From the NCBI RefSeq assembly GCF_907164915.1, contig NC_061866.1, forward strand, positions 23,887,905 through 23,951,904: 64,000 bases of DNA, read 5' to 3'. Below, in pieces: positions 22,134 to 34,248 of this stretch; position 1 is the first letter of the stretch; the number at the start of each line of letters is the position of its first letter. The position numbers and the translations under genes were made by a program. The DNA comes from Impatiens glandulifera (Eukaryota; Streptophyta; Magnoliopsida; Ericales; Balsaminaceae). The notes below the pieces were generated by a model, which was not told where the DNA came from, ran no database searches, and was given only the letters and a program-made list of their open reading frames with translations.

Positions 22134-22151
22134 TGGCGACTCTGCTGGGGA
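22134..22151 (+). other. Primer-binding site of gypsy element
   Basis: TGGCGACTCTGCTGGGGA, of the type used by Tat/Ogre gypsy elements, several bases after the LTR end. Confidence 0.85.
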
Positions 22152-23885
22152 CTACCTAAGATGTTTAGCTCAAAACATGTAGTTGGCCAAACTAACCCAA
22201 AATTTCGAAGTATGTTACGTTTATAATTTCACAATATTTTTCTTGAGGGTGTGAGAACCCGTGAACAATGTGAATCTTGTATTCACATTTGCTTGATTGT
22301 TTATTTGTTCAAATTGCATGAGGGTAAAACTCAACAAAGCTCGACGCTTTTAATTGAAGTGGTGTGCAAACGATTGCGTTGTCATAAACACTGTTTGCAC
22401 ATGAACGGGCTCAAACGCTCATTTTACTTCGAAGTCGTGTAGTCAAGGAGTATATAGAGGATACTAACTACACCGACAGGCTGTGTGCCCAAAATGTATC
22501 GCTTGAAACACTGAGATACATTAGTCTCTCTCATCTTACTTCTTCTTGATTACAGCGTTCTCCACGCTGTAAGCCAATCACAATGTTTAAAAGATGAATG
22601 TTGAGCATGTTAGCGGAAAAGTAGGCGCTCATAGGGCTAACCTTAAAACTAGAAGAGAAGAGACGTTTAAAATCTGAGGGCCTGATAAGCTTGTGTTGCC
22701 AGGATGGGCCTGAACATTTCAAAAGAGTTATCGAACGAGTTTAGGGCATTGTTTTTTTAGAGCAACAACCGTCTACTCACACCCTTTGGTGTGAATGAGA
22801 TCATGTCGTTGAGGAACATTAAGATTGACGTGTGGCTAACGGTCTACATGTAGCGACATTGGTGCAAGACATGACGAATCGCCCTTAGAGCCTCGCTGGT
22901 CCGATCTTGGTTGAGACCCTCATGGGCCTCCAAGAGTTTTCCCGGGGAATCTCCTCTCTATTTTCAGCGTGGGTCTCCCCCTCGTGCCTTGCTTGTGGTT
23001 TGTGGATAGGCCGTCATGGGACGATTCCCCTCTTTATTCATGCCCCACTATGACCCAAACGCAATTATCAAGACTTTCCGAAGCCCTATCGTTTGTCAGC
23101 CCTCGGGCGATCACCCCACTCGTTTCGTCATCCCGTGGTAAAATCCCGACACGATGCGGTACCAGATCAATGGTCAGCCATTCATCTGGGTCCTGGGATT
23201 AGAGGCACTACATTCTACGTCACCGTCCTCTTGTTTCGTTAGTATGGGATGGCCCATATGTCTTCGTGGAGGTATGCATCCCCGCCGATGAGGATCTGGT
23301 CCCCCTAGAGGCCTTTAGCACTTACTTGTATGTGTGGGAAACCGTCGCATCCATCTCCATGCTCGCAGAGCAGGCCAATGTTATCTTCCACGCGCGCTCA
23401 CTCTATCGGCTTGCCTTTGAAAGGATTATCGACATCGACTCCAACAACAAGGAAGACGGGGAGCCTGGTGGGTCTTGCTTGGCGTTTAGATAGTCGGATG
23501 AGAGGATTTTCATTTTAGAGGACTAGTCTTTTGCTTTAAGAGTTTTCATTTGCATTTCATCCATACCCTGTTGTTTTTACTACCATGTTATGTGTGCAAA
23601 AAGGTTTGTGTACATGAACATTGGTTCATATTGTATTAAACTATCGCGTCATATTAGATGATGCATCATGGGGTTTATCTTTACTCATTTTGTGAGTTAT
23701 GACGTGTTTGTTATTGTGTGAGCGACGGCACGGGTCGTCGCCACAATCGTGCAAACTATGTTTGTCTATTTGCTTGCTATTTATGTTCATGATAATCGAG
23801 TTATTTGGATGCATTCATTTTAGAGAATGAACGTTTGAAAAAAAGGAAAATCTAACTAACTATCTCCTAAATTATCTTTCAGATC
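22152..23885 (+). other. Leader of gypsy element with degenerate frames
   Basis: Long leader between primer site and ORF1. A possibly coding but unrecognised and shifted stretch spans about 22969-23493 (for example LSRLSEALSFVSPRA, then FSTYLYVWETVASISML). The rest shows no convincing gene. Confidence 0.5.
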
Positions 23886-24912
23886 ATGGCTTTGTTGCCA
23901 CGAGAGGTCTTTGACGCATGCATGGCGGAGTACCATGCTGCCGGAGAGTCTTACTCCGATCATGTGCTTAAGGATTTCTTCACACTCCCGCATATAGAGA
24001 TCGACACATCGTTGATGCTCCATATGCAGCAGCGTTGGGACCGTCATACTCGCACTTATCGTATTGGCACTCGTCACATTGCGACCACTGTGGAGGAGTT
24101 TCGCGCCATCCTGTGTCCCCTCTAGTCCTCTACTTGTGGTTCCTTGAGAAGTTGTGTTTCCTTCCTCGCCCGGACCTCGGACTGATCATCTCTCCCATCT
24201 CTAGACTAGTGCGTAGGCTGCGCTCCGCTCAGATCGCTCATTCTATTGAAGAAAACCACGTTATACGTTTTGTGCCTACGACTTGCCATTCTGCCGTATG
24301 ATGATTGTTATGGCCTTCTCTCCCTTTGTGATGCTCGTCGGCCTCGAGGACATCACATCGTATTGCACCCACCTGTTGTATCTTCAATTTGGTTAGTGAT
24401 ACCCTTTTCCGTTAGAGGACGCTCGACCCATCGACGAAGGGCCTATCACTGCCGACCTTCTCGCCCAGTACATCCATCTCACCCATGTTGTGCACTACGA
24501 GCCATTGCCTGAGTATTGGGACCGACTCGTTAAGGAGGACATGAGGCGCACTTTGCCGTTCAGTGGCGTTTCTGACAGCTCATCTTTGAGTAGCTCTGAG
24601 GGTTCAGTAGATCCAGACCTCAACGATGATGCGTTCGACGATGAAGAGGGACCTTGGAGGTTTTCGCCGATTCACGAGCCCGGCGCGATGCAGGAGATAG
24701 GTGATTCAGACGAGGATCCTACGAGCCCGTCGGAGCAGGAGGAGGAGCCGGAGGAAGTCCCCTTACCAGCATCAGACGAGGATCCCACGAGCCCGTCAGA
24801 GTGGGAGTGGGAGGAGGAGCCAGAGGAGTCTCCCCTTGGTGATTCAGAGGGGGACCCTAGCTGCGCGTCTAACTCGGAGCATGAGTCAGACCCCGAGGAG
24901 GCTTCTGACTAG
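23886..24912 (+). pseudogene. Extra ORF1 of Tat/Ogre-type gypsy element, frameshifted
   Basis: Sits where Tat/Ogre elements carry an extra ORF upstream of gag; its function in the family is unknown. The first 79 codons are open (MALLPREVFDACMAEYH, then RTYRIGTRHIATTVEEFRAI) and end at 24125. A broken middle follows, then another frame from about 24490 to 24912 encodes an acidic tail with near-duplicate SDEDPTSPSE blocks. The 'RTYRIGTRHIATTVEEF' stretch vaguely recalls plant-mobile-domain proteins (a strand, a turn, then a 'TLEDV'-like helix); that resemblance is weak. Confidence 0.55.
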
Positions 24913-25290
24913 ACTTTTATTCTTTAATTCGCGTTTATCATGTCATCTCTTACTTTCCTGTGCGCAAGTTTCGATATGGTTGTATGTCTTTTATGCTACT
25001 CTAAGACTCTGATGATAAGATGGTTAACCCTGGTTATAGAAACTTGTTGACTCTTTCGTAATCAAACGTTCATTCATTAGGAGCATGTTTGCATGATGTT
25101 GATATAATTAAAAAAAATGACGATTGTGTTTGTACATAAATGTGAATTTTTTTCAAAATAGAACTCATAACGCGAACAAACAATTTAATCGAATGCTTGT
25201 TCATTCAGGATCTTCTATTCATTCACCACGGCACCTCAAAGAGACCCTTCAACTGGACGGTTCACCAAGTCTACGAGCCCAATTCCCGAG

Positions 25291-26544
25291 ATGGCTGAAA
25301 CTCCCCATTCGAGTCCCCAACCTCTTACCGCCGCGGAGTCGCAGGACATGCGTGATATTATGAAGAACATGATGTTGGTGGTCACTCGATTCTCCGAGAA
25401 TATGGACGTCATCAGCGCTAACTTGCTAAGAACCACAGCCGATCCTACTTCAGCCACGGTGGCCCAACCCGTTGCTCCTTCACCTCAGGGTGCACGACGA
25501 GACGTTCCCCCCACAAATCCAACCCCACTGGAGGAGCAACCCCATGGTATGCGTCACGGCAACACTCGAGCCACGAATCACGTTCGTCATCCTTCTGTTG
25601 TAGGTTTTGGTTCCCATTCTGAGGAGGAGAAAGAAGAAGAATCGTCATGGTACGGAGACACTGATGATGAAGACACTGACAATCATAGCCGTGCCTCGCT
25701 GTCCACCAACAAAGAGAGTTCTTCTTGCCGTAAAAAACAAACTCGAGTTGCTCCCGCTGTGAATCATACCGCAACTTTTCAATACCCGCCGGAGTACCAC
25801 GCTATGATGTCCAAGCTCGCCGACACCCAAGAAAAGATGCAGGTGCAACTGAACCATATCTCTCAAGGGGGAGCCCCAAAAATTGTTCATGACTGAGAGA
25901 AAGGTCTCCGCGAGGCCGAAAAGGGGACCGTTCCCCATGACTTACTATTGCCGGTTATTGGGAAATTCACTGGAACCGAAGACCCAACCCTGTTCTTTGA
26001 TAATTACATTGATGCAATGGGTCCTCTACACTTATAAACACCAACCCTACTTCGTCTATTCTCTCGATATTTGACCGGGAAGGCATTGAGGTGGTACTTG
26101 CGGAACCGAATCTCACGCTGCACGACTGTCAAAGAGTTGGGGGACGCCTTTTTAGAAAGGTACAAGATGTATATTTCTCAAGAGATCACAGAAAGGGATC
26201 TAAAGTACATCAAGCAAGGCGAGAAAGAGACGTTTGAATCATTCCTCAATAGGTGGAGGGCAGCAGTGTCCGACATCGACACCCCGCCTTCGGAATAGGC
26301 CCAGATCGACCTCATGCTTGAAAACCTAAATGACGTGTACAACAGCGAGCTAGCCTCGCACATCTTCACCAGCATGGTCACTCTTATAAAAATGGGCAAG
26401 AACATGGACCGATCGAAGGCTCGCTTAAAGAACAAAGCCGTCGCTTCCTACCCCCCTTCTCGATCGTATTCTGTGCCTAAACCGAGGGCCCCTGCTACCA
26501 ATTATGTGGCTGGAACCTGGGCTAGTTCAGAAGTGAAGATGTAA
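25291..26544 (+). pseudogene. Gypsy gag (Retrotrans_gag), stops
   Basis: One plus-strand frame from ATG 25291 to a stop at 26542-26544, interrupted by stops at 25894, about 26038 and 26296. The N-terminal third is Ser/Pro-rich and acidic. The capsid-like core has LTGKALRWYLRNRI, LGDAFLERYKMY and FESFLNRWRAA, the usual 'W..l....i.sw..l...F...y' pattern of gypsy gag. It would form the element's capsid. Nucleocapsid and protease follow in another frame from 26697. Confidence 0.82.
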
Positions 26545-26696
26545 GGTCCTAAAGAGCATGTGCCTCCTACCCCGCCTCGTTATCCCGCAACGCGCCTAAT
26601 CGTACCAATACCTTTCCCCCTCGCCAATATGATGATCTAGGCATGCCTCTTAGTAAAGCTCTAGAAGTGGTGATGTCCTAGAAACTCGTCACCCCG

Positions 26697-28253
26697 TTGA
26701 CTCCTCGACCTGGAAGGGAAATAGCGGGAAAACACCCGAAAGACTTTTGTGAATACCATCAGGCCCACGGTCACGAAACAAACCATTGTTACGCCCTAAA
26801 AGCTAAATTGCAAGACTTAATCGATGCAGGGATCATGGCTAAGCCTAACGTTGTCAAAAACCCTCTTCCTAATCACGGGATCAATGTCATCGAAACTTTT
26901 GAAGACTCATTCCCTGCTGATTTCCTTCTTTCCCTCATTCATGCTGACCCTATGGAAATTGCGATGGTGTCATCTGATGCTAAACAAAAGAAGAAGAAGG
27001 TTAGCGCCGCAAGTGCCGTCCCATGGGATTACGCTGCTGAGAAAACTACCCCGGTAATCTCGTCAATGGTAGGGCCTCGTGCATGGGAAGTGGTGCCAAA
27101 ATTGTCTAATGTCCGTGATGCTATTGCTTCACCCTTGTTTCCTTTATCTGAAAAACAACCCATCCGATCTGATAAAGTCGCTCGTCCTTGGGTGATTCTA
27201 CCAACGAATAACAACTTGTTGAGAGAGGATGCAAGTGTCAACCTCACCAGGTCTGGCGTTGATTACAGGGCTCCATTCATGAAGTCCATGGATGCTAACA
27301 AACAGAAAGAAGCAGAAAAGGAAGAAGACGTCCGAAAGCCAACAAATGCGACTGCACAAGTCCCTCCTCCCAACAGCATCTTAGCTCAGCTCAAGAAAAC
27401 CAATGCTAACATCTCTCTTTGGGAGTTGTTGATGTATTCTATAGATCATCGCCAGGCGTTGTTATCCGAATTAAGCAAGAAGTCTATATCCTTCGATACC
27501 ACCCCTGCGGAAGTTGTTGCTATGATGTCTGCGCATGTGTCATGCTGCGCTATCACTTTTGATGACTCCGATCTCCCATCTTGGGGCCCTAGTCATGCTA
27601 AAGCCCTATACATTTCCATCTATCTTGAAGGGAATGTTGTACTTATGTCTTTGATTGATAATGGGTCGGCCCTGAATATTTGCCCATGGCGCACCCTAGC
27701 AAGGATTGAAGTCACAAAAGATCGTCTTCTTCCCTCTGACTTGTGCGTGCGAGGCTTTGATAGCTCTGAGCGTGAAGTCATGGGAAACCTCAAAACTATC
27801 ATCAAAGTAGCTAATATCCCGTTCGAGATAGAGTTTGTGGTGCTTAATATACAATCCTCTTACAATATGATCCTCGGAAGGCCTTGGTTGCACCAGGCCA
27901 AGGCTGTTGCTTCGACGTTGCATCAAAAGCTGAAATTCATGCATCAGGGGCAAACCATTGTGGTGAATGGGGAGAACTTCACAACCGTCGGAATGACTTC
28001 GTCGCATATCACTCAAGAAGTGGAACTCAATGGGTTTCAGGTTAACGTGATCGAGGATTCAGGTACATTTTTACCTAAACTAGATTATCGCATTTTTGGG
28101 CCACCCATTTTAAACATGATGTATAAGATGAACTACTTTTCCAGTATGGGTTTAGGCCCATATGGGACGGGTAGTAAGACCCTTATTTCTTTATGGGGTC
28201 AAAATAATAAAATGGGTTTAGGGTACGTCTGTACGAAAAAGCAAAAAATCTAA
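26697..28253 (+). CDS. Gypsy gag C-terminus and aspartic protease region
   Basis: Open for 518 codons; it begins inside the polyprotein, so no true start is claimed. Near the N-terminus CEYHQAHGHETNHC is the CX2HX4HX4C motif of Tat gag. A Lys/Glu-rich linker follows. The aspartic protease starts at about residue 300, with catalytic LIDNGSALN near residue 320 (DNGS instead of DTGS, common in this lineage) and MILGRPWLH about 75 residues later. The end has a G-patch-like GLGPYGTG and MGLGY. Protease processes Gag-Pol. This is the least damaged part of the element, but the polyprotein before and after it is broken. Confidence 0.82.
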   Translation: MTPRPGREIAGKHPKDFCEYHQAHGHETNHCYALKAKLQDLIDAGIMAKPNVVKNPLPNHGINVIETFEDSFPADFLLSLIHADPMEIAMVSSDAKQKKKKVSAASAVPWDYAAEKTTPVISSMVGPRAWEVVPKLSNVRDAIASPLFPLSEKQPIRSDKVARPWVILPTNNNLLREDASVNLTRSGVDYRAPFMKSMDANKQKEAEKEEDVRKPTNATAQVPPPNSILAQLKKTNANISLWELLMYSIDHRQALLSELSKKSISFDTTPAEVVAMMSAHVSCCAITFDDSDLPSWGPSHAKALYISIYLEGNVVLMSLIDNGSALNICPWRTLARIEVTKDRLLPSDLCVRGFDSSEREVMGNLKTIIKVANIPFEIEFVVLNIQSSYNMILGRPWLHQAKAVASTLHQKLKFMHQGQTIVVNGENFTTVGMTSSHITQEVELNGFQVNVIEDSGTFLPKLDYRIFGPPILNMMYKMNYFSSMGLGPYGTGSKTLISLWGQNNKMGLGYVCTKKQKI

Positions 28254-28272
28254 ACATAATCATTCACTTGCT

Positions 28273-29968
28273 TTGTCTAAGGCATCTTTGAATGGTCGCT
28301 TTGTCAAGGCAGGCGAGAATACACCGTTTTGTGGGTTCCCGGAACCTTTCTTTTGCCCTGTGGCACGAAAGTGTTTTCCGGGACTCGAGATATTTTCTGA
28401 TTGTGTTCTCCAACCTGATGTTTTCATTCTATCTAGTGGACAGTCCAGGAGAGAAGAGCCAGACTACATGGGAGGACTCAAGGAGCTCTTCCGAGAACTA
28501 GAGATGTCCACACAAAGTCGTGAGCGATCAAAGAGTACAACAGGGTCTTGCTCAATGGAGGCCAGCCCCGACATACTAATCTTTTCTGACTCGGATGATT
28601 CAAGCGATCATGAGGGGGTTATACCCGCATCCAAGTCGATCTCTAGGTCCACATGGGCGCGTGTCTTTGACACTGGGAAAACCATAGTTGAGGAAGTTAT
28701 ATATGAGAAGTTCACTAAGCAAGAGTCTCTTTCTGCTGCTTCATCTTTTCTTTCTACATCCCTTCCAAATCTTGTTAAAACTCTAGTTGATCCTCCTTCT
28801 CTTTTCGTTTCCGAGTCGGATCTTGTTGTTAAGGATTCTAATGTCCATTTTAATGCAATGCATGATGTTACTTTGAATTTAAATGATATGTTTATTGATA
28901 ACGATTTTCCGTTTGAAATGAAACGATTTTTAGAAAATGAGAATCAAGTCTCTTCTGCGGAAGAAACTATTGAAATTAATTTGAATTCGGGAGAGGATCC
29001 ACAAATTGTCTTTATAGGCCAAAGCTTAGATGAAAACGAGCGTCATCATCTAGTTGAGTTGTTGAAACTTAACAACGACGTCTTTGCATGGTCCTATAAA
29101 GACATGCCGGGCATTGACCCCGAAATTGTCCAACATCGTATTCCATTGTACCCGGATGCCAAGCCTGTCAAGTAGAAGCTCCGGCGTATGAAACCCGACA
29201 TGGTCGACAAGATTAAGGAAGAGGTGTAGAAACAATTGGAAGCCGGTTTTTTATATGTTGTCGAATATCCAGAATGGGTCGCAATGTAGTCCGTGTGTGC
29301 GTGGATTACCGTGATCTCAACAAAGCTAGCCCCAAAGATAATTTCCTACTCCCACACATTGACGTGTTGGTTGACCACGCGGCTGGTCATTAACTCCTAT
29401 CATTCATGTATGGTTTCTCAGGCTATAATCAAGTTTTGATGGCGCCTGAGGACAAAGAAAAGACTACTTTTATCACCGAAGTTGGCACTTTCTGCTACCG
29501 TGTAATGCCTTTCGGGCTGAAGAACGCTGGAGCCACGTATCAGAGGGCGGCCACCACTATTCTCCACGACATGATCCACAAGGAAGTCGAAGTCTACGTT
29601 GATGATATGATTGTCAAATCCAGGAATCGAGCGGGACACATTGTAAACCTAGAGAAGTTCCTTCAAAGGATTCGGAGATACCAACTTCGTTTAAATCTAA
29701 AGAAATGCACCTTCGGTGTCACTGCCGGTAAGATGCTGGGATTTCTAATTACTTAGAGAAGAATAGAAGTCGACCCTAGCAAAATTGCAGCCATCACGGC
29801 CATGCCAACACCCAGAACGAGCGAGAGGTTCGAGGATTTCTCGGGAAAATCCAGTACATTAGTCGCTTCATCAGTAAACTCACTTCCACTTGCGATCCTC
29901 TCTTCAAGCTTCTGAAGAAGGATCAAAAATTCGTCTGGAGTGACGCTTGTGAACACGCCTTTGATAAG
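28273..29968 (+). pseudogene. Gypsy reverse transcriptase, stops and shifts
   Basis: A first frame to 29175 contains an acidic linker and the RT entry region (FAWSYKDMPGIDPEIVQHRI). A stop at 29173-29175, further stops (about 29227 and 29391), and a missing piece near 29280 follow. RT continues with VRVCVDYRDLNKASPKDN, FSGYNQV, FCYRVMPFGLKNAGATYQR and the catalytic YVDDMIVKS (about 29597). A shift near 29820 leads to REVRGFLGKIQYISRF. Converts element RNA to DNA in an active copy; this copy cannot encode intact RT. Confidence 0.88.
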
Positions 29969-32194
29969 TTGAAAGCTTATTTGCAATCCCCTCCTATCCT
30001 CATGTCTCTGAGGCCAGGAATTCCTTTGATTCTTTATCTCACCGTCACCGAGTCATCCATGGGGAGCATGTTGGCCCAAGAGAACGAGAACAAGGAGGAA
30101 GTAGCCGTCTACTATCTCAGTAAAAGGATGACCGATTATGAGTTGAATTATTCTTCTGTGGAAAAAGTCAGTTGGGCACTAGCCTGGGTAACGAAAAGGT
30201 TGCGCCACTACATGCAAGCCCACCCAATCAAGCTAGTGCCAAGACTCGATCCCATTCGTTTCTTGTTTCAAAGAACTCTTCTTTCGCCGCGTCTTGCTAA
30301 GTGGATGATGATGATTTCAGAATACGACATCACATATACAGTGCAAAAGTCAATCAAGGGGAGCATAGTGGCTGATTTCCTAGCTGATAAACCAATCACC
30401 GTTGGAGACAATGACAAAGAGATGGTCTTCCCAGATGATGAGATCATGGTTGTTCAATCCGAAACGTGGAAGTTAATGTTCGATGGCGCGTCGGGCAAAC
30501 AGGGTTATGGCATTGGTATCCTTTTGATCGATCCTGCTGGCACGTATAATCCTACTTCCGTTAAGTTGAGTTATAGTGTCACCAACAACGAGGCTGAGTA
30601 CGAAGCATGCATTGCTAGGATCAAGTTATCCAGCGAGAAGAGGATTAGCAGATTGGAGGTTATTGGAGACTCGAATCTTGTAATCTCACAAACCAACGGA
30701 GATTGGCAGGTCAAAGGCGGTAATCTTAACCCTTATCATTCTTTCCTCATGCGTTTAATCGCCAAATTCGAAAGTGTTGTTTTCATCCACGCTCCAAGGA
30801 GTCAGAATCGTTTTGCTGACGCCCTTGCAACTCTCGCGGCAATGACTCAGATTCCCGAAGGAATCAAGATAATGTCACTCAAAATCCAACAGAGGTGCAA
30901 TCGCATCTATGAGAAATTAGAGGTCGCTAACACTAATATCTCAAGTAGGCCTTGGTTCGAGCCCATCCAATCATATATCAAAAGGGGGGAATATTCTGCC
31001 CACTTTCAGAAGAAAGAGCGTCGCACTCTCCGTCAGTTTGCCACTAGCTATGTGGTTGTGGCAGGATGTCTCTATCGACGGTCTTTTGATGGACAAAACA
31101 TGCTTTGTGTAGATCAGGCGAAATCTACCACCATCATGGAAGAAGTGCATGCTGGGAATTGCGGTTCCCACATGAATGGCATGGCTATTGCTAAGAAAGT
31201 TCTTCGGCTAGGCTACTTTTGGCAGAACTTGGAACAGGATTGCATTGCGTTCGTCAAGAAGTGTCACCAGTGTCAGATTTATGCTAATCTAAAGCATACT
31301 CCCGCTTCTCTCCTCTATAACATGACTTCTCCATGGCCATTTTCTACATGGGGAATTGATATCATTGGGAAAATCTACCCCCACGCGTCCAATGGCCATG
31401 AATTCATATTGGTCGCTATCGATTATTTTACCAAGTGGGTTGAGGCTTCTTCATTCAAAATCCTCAAATCCTCCCACGTGGCAAAGTTCATTCGCAATAA
31501 TATCATTAGTCGATACGGGGTTCCCCATTCGATGATTTCCGATAATGGACGACACTTTCAAGGTAATGTGCTCGAACTTTTAAGAGAATTCAAAATCGAG
31601 CATCAAAAGTCTTCACCATATCGACCGCAAACCAACGGGGCAGTCGAGGCTGCTAACAAGAACGTGATCTCAATCTTGAAGAAAACCACACAAACATATA
31701 GGGATTGGCATGAGAAGCTACCCTATGCTCTATGGGGTTACCGAACCACCGCTCGGACTTCCACAAGCGAACCTCCTTATTCGTTGGTATATGGCATGGA
31801 GGCAGTTCAACCCATTGAGTTGGAGTTGCCTACTCTCAGGGTTCTTTTGGAGAGCCACATCATCGAGGAAGATTGGTTGAAGTCTAGATACGATCAGCTA
31901 TCACTCATGGAGGACCGGGGGCTAGATGCCCTATGCAAGACACAAGCTTATCAACAATGCATGGCAAGGGCGTTCAACAATAAGGTCAAGCCTAGGCATC
32001 TTGTTGTAGGAGACCTTGTTCTTAGAAAGACCCGAGAGCTGCAGGACCCTAGAGAAAAATTTCTGCCGCCATGGGAGGGACCTTTCATCATCAAGTAGAT
32101 CTTTTCAGGTGGAGCTGTTCGCCTCGCCACTCTCGATGGCGATGAGTGTTCATCACCCTTTAATCTTGACACGCTCAAGAAATACTATGCTTGA
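29969..32194 (+). pseudogene. Gypsy RNase H, second (Tat-type) RNase H, and integrase
   Basis: One frame, open to 32098, with a single TAG (32096-32098) before the final stop at 32192-32194. In order: the gypsy RNase H (LYLTVTESSMGSMLAQ, VAVYYLSKRMTDYE); a second RNase H (MFDGASGKQGYGIGILL, NNEAEYEACI, VIGDSNLVISQ, NRFADALATLA), the extra archaeal-type domain that marks Tat elements; and integrase. Integrase has a zinc-binding HHCC region (EEVHAGNCGSHMNG, CHQC) and catalytic D, D, E in GIDIIG, MISDNG and GAVEAANKN. The C-terminal end is WEGPFIIK and NLDTLKKYYA. The core looks nearly intact. Confidence 0.9.
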
Positions 32195-33000
32195 GATAAA
32201 GAAATCAACGACATGGTTTTGAAAAAATCAAGGGGGTTTTCTCATTTCACGTGTTTCGTGATTGTCAAAGATGTTCCAAATGAGGTGAATGCCTAAGCCC
32301 ATTTTCTTTCTACAGAGGGCATTTTCGGAAAATGCATATCATGAGTTCAACATCGTTTTCAGCATTTGCATAAAAGCATGCATTTCATGACATTGTCTTT
32401 GAACCCCTAGTTTCTATACTAGGGGCATTTTTGCAAATGCATTTAAAAACAAAAACGAAAAAAATAATCTTTCAAAATGGTTGTTAAGGTCATGTTTCTA
32501 AGAAAAAAAACATGTTGAGGACCTGTTAGCAAGCACGCTGAGAGAATTTCTTTCATTTTCCTTTCAATCCATTGCACTCAGAATTGAAGGAAGAACTATT
32601 GAACTACCTTTGGACATGATTTCCCATCCTCAGGGGATAGGTAGGCAACCTATCAAATAGGTTCGGTCAAAATCATTCAAAACATTTTTATCCTTAGTGT
32701 GAAGAAGACAGTGATCTCTATTGTCATGAACCAACGAGGACATTATGAAATGAGTAAGCGTTAAGACCAATTCTTAACCGAGGACTGTTTCCAAAAGCGA
32801 TTTCGAAGTCTTTCTAAAAGACTCACGTAGGGAAGTCTTGTCTGTCAACTGCCTTCAAAGATACCTTGCGATTGTTGAAAATTTTTTGTTTTCAAGCCCT
32901 TTGAGACATAGCAGAACCCGAACCTAACCTGAAAGCTGAGTGGATTAGGAGAATTGTCTGGCTTTGCGAAAAGAGGCATGCTCAAAAGAAAGAAATTAAG
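32195..33000 (+). other. Start of long 3' untranslated region of gypsy element
   Basis: No gene. It contains a hairpin CCCCTAGT-TTCTAT-ACTAGGGG at 32404-32425 followed by CATTTTTGC, an early version of the hairpin repeated from 33633 on. Confidence 0.7.
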
Positions 33001-33310
33001 GAACAAATTATTCATCAAAAGGTTGAGACCTTGAAATCACCGCTGAGCGATCTTGCTAGGTGTATCGATTCGGTCAGATATACCGATGATGCTAAAATCA
33101 ATGAGCAAAGTATTCATCATAAGGTTGAGACATTGAAATCACCGCTGGGCAACCTTGCTAGGTGTATCGATTTGGTCATATATACCGATGATACTAAAAA
33201 AAATCAATGAGAAAAGTATTCATCAAAAGGTTGAGACCTTGAAATCACCGCTGAGCGATCTTTCTAGGCGTATCGATTTGGTCGGATATACCGATGATAC
33301 TAAAAAAAAC
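33001..33310. repeat. ~105-bp tandem repeat, 3 copies
   Basis: The marker GGTTGAGAC starts at 33021, 33123 and 33229 (spacings 102 and 106). Each unit reads TTGAAATCACCGCTG, then TAGGYGTATCGATT, then TATACCGATGATRCTAAAA. Confidence 0.88.
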
Positions 33311-33624
33311 GTTGTGAGAGAAGTAGATGAAACTCTGAAACACTCGGCTCAAGGTGGTTCTAAAAAAATGAATACTAAAACCCTACCCCGAGCCCAAAAT
33401 TCGGTCACTTGATGACCATTTCACAACAAATCGTTTGTGAAAAATGCAGGGTTTTAACGGTCAGATCTTTCTGTGATGGGAGGAAAAGAAAGAAGTCGGA
33501 TTTCGTCTTGGCTGAGACATTCCAGAACTTTCTGCAAGTCTTATTTGCTGAAAATGTTTCGGTCCAGAGCTAACCATGCGACATAGATATCGAAGTCTTC
33601 TTTCACTATTTGTGCATCATTTTA

Positions 33625-34030
33625 ATAAAAGGCCCTAGTCTTCACTAGGGGCATTTTAAAAAAAAACAAAAAAAAACATGCATTCACATTTTCAAAGCCC
33701 TGTGCAAACTACTTCATTGTATTTGCATCACAGAGGTAAAATGCCCTAGTCTTCACTAGGGGCATTTTAAAAAAAAAACAAAAAAAAACATGCATTCACA
33801 TTTTCAAAGCCCTGTGCAAACTGCTTCATTGTATTTGCATCACAGAGGTAAAATGCTCTAGTCTTCACTAGGGGCATTTTTTTTAAAAAAAAAAAACATG
33901 CATTCACATTTTAAAAACCCTGTGCAAGCTGCTTCATTGTATTTGCATCACAGAGGTAAAATTCCCTAGTCTTCACTAGGAGCATTTTTAAAAAAAAAAC
34001 ACAACATGCATTCATATCTTCAAGCCCCGT
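33625..34030. repeat. ~111-bp tandem repeat with hairpin, 4 copies
   Basis: Each unit starts with CCCTAGT-CTTC-ACTAGGG (33633-33650, 33744-33761; imperfect at 33856 and 33964), then GCATTTT, an A-run, CATGCATTCA, and TTCATTGTATTTGCATCACA. Spacings are 111, 112 and 108. Confidence 0.92.
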
Positions 34031-34248
34031 GCTAATTGTGTCCTTGTTTTTCACATCATGTGATCAGAATACTCTAGTCTTTGCTGGAGCCGTTTTCAAA
34101 GTTCCACGCTAATACTAGTCTTCTGTTTTATGTATTTCTTTTGTAATCCTTGGTTTAAAACCTAGTCTCCGCGATTTGGATGTCTTAATTCCTTTACTCG
34201 AGAAACTCCCACTTCGATTATTCTTATGGTCCTGAAATATTGCTCTCT

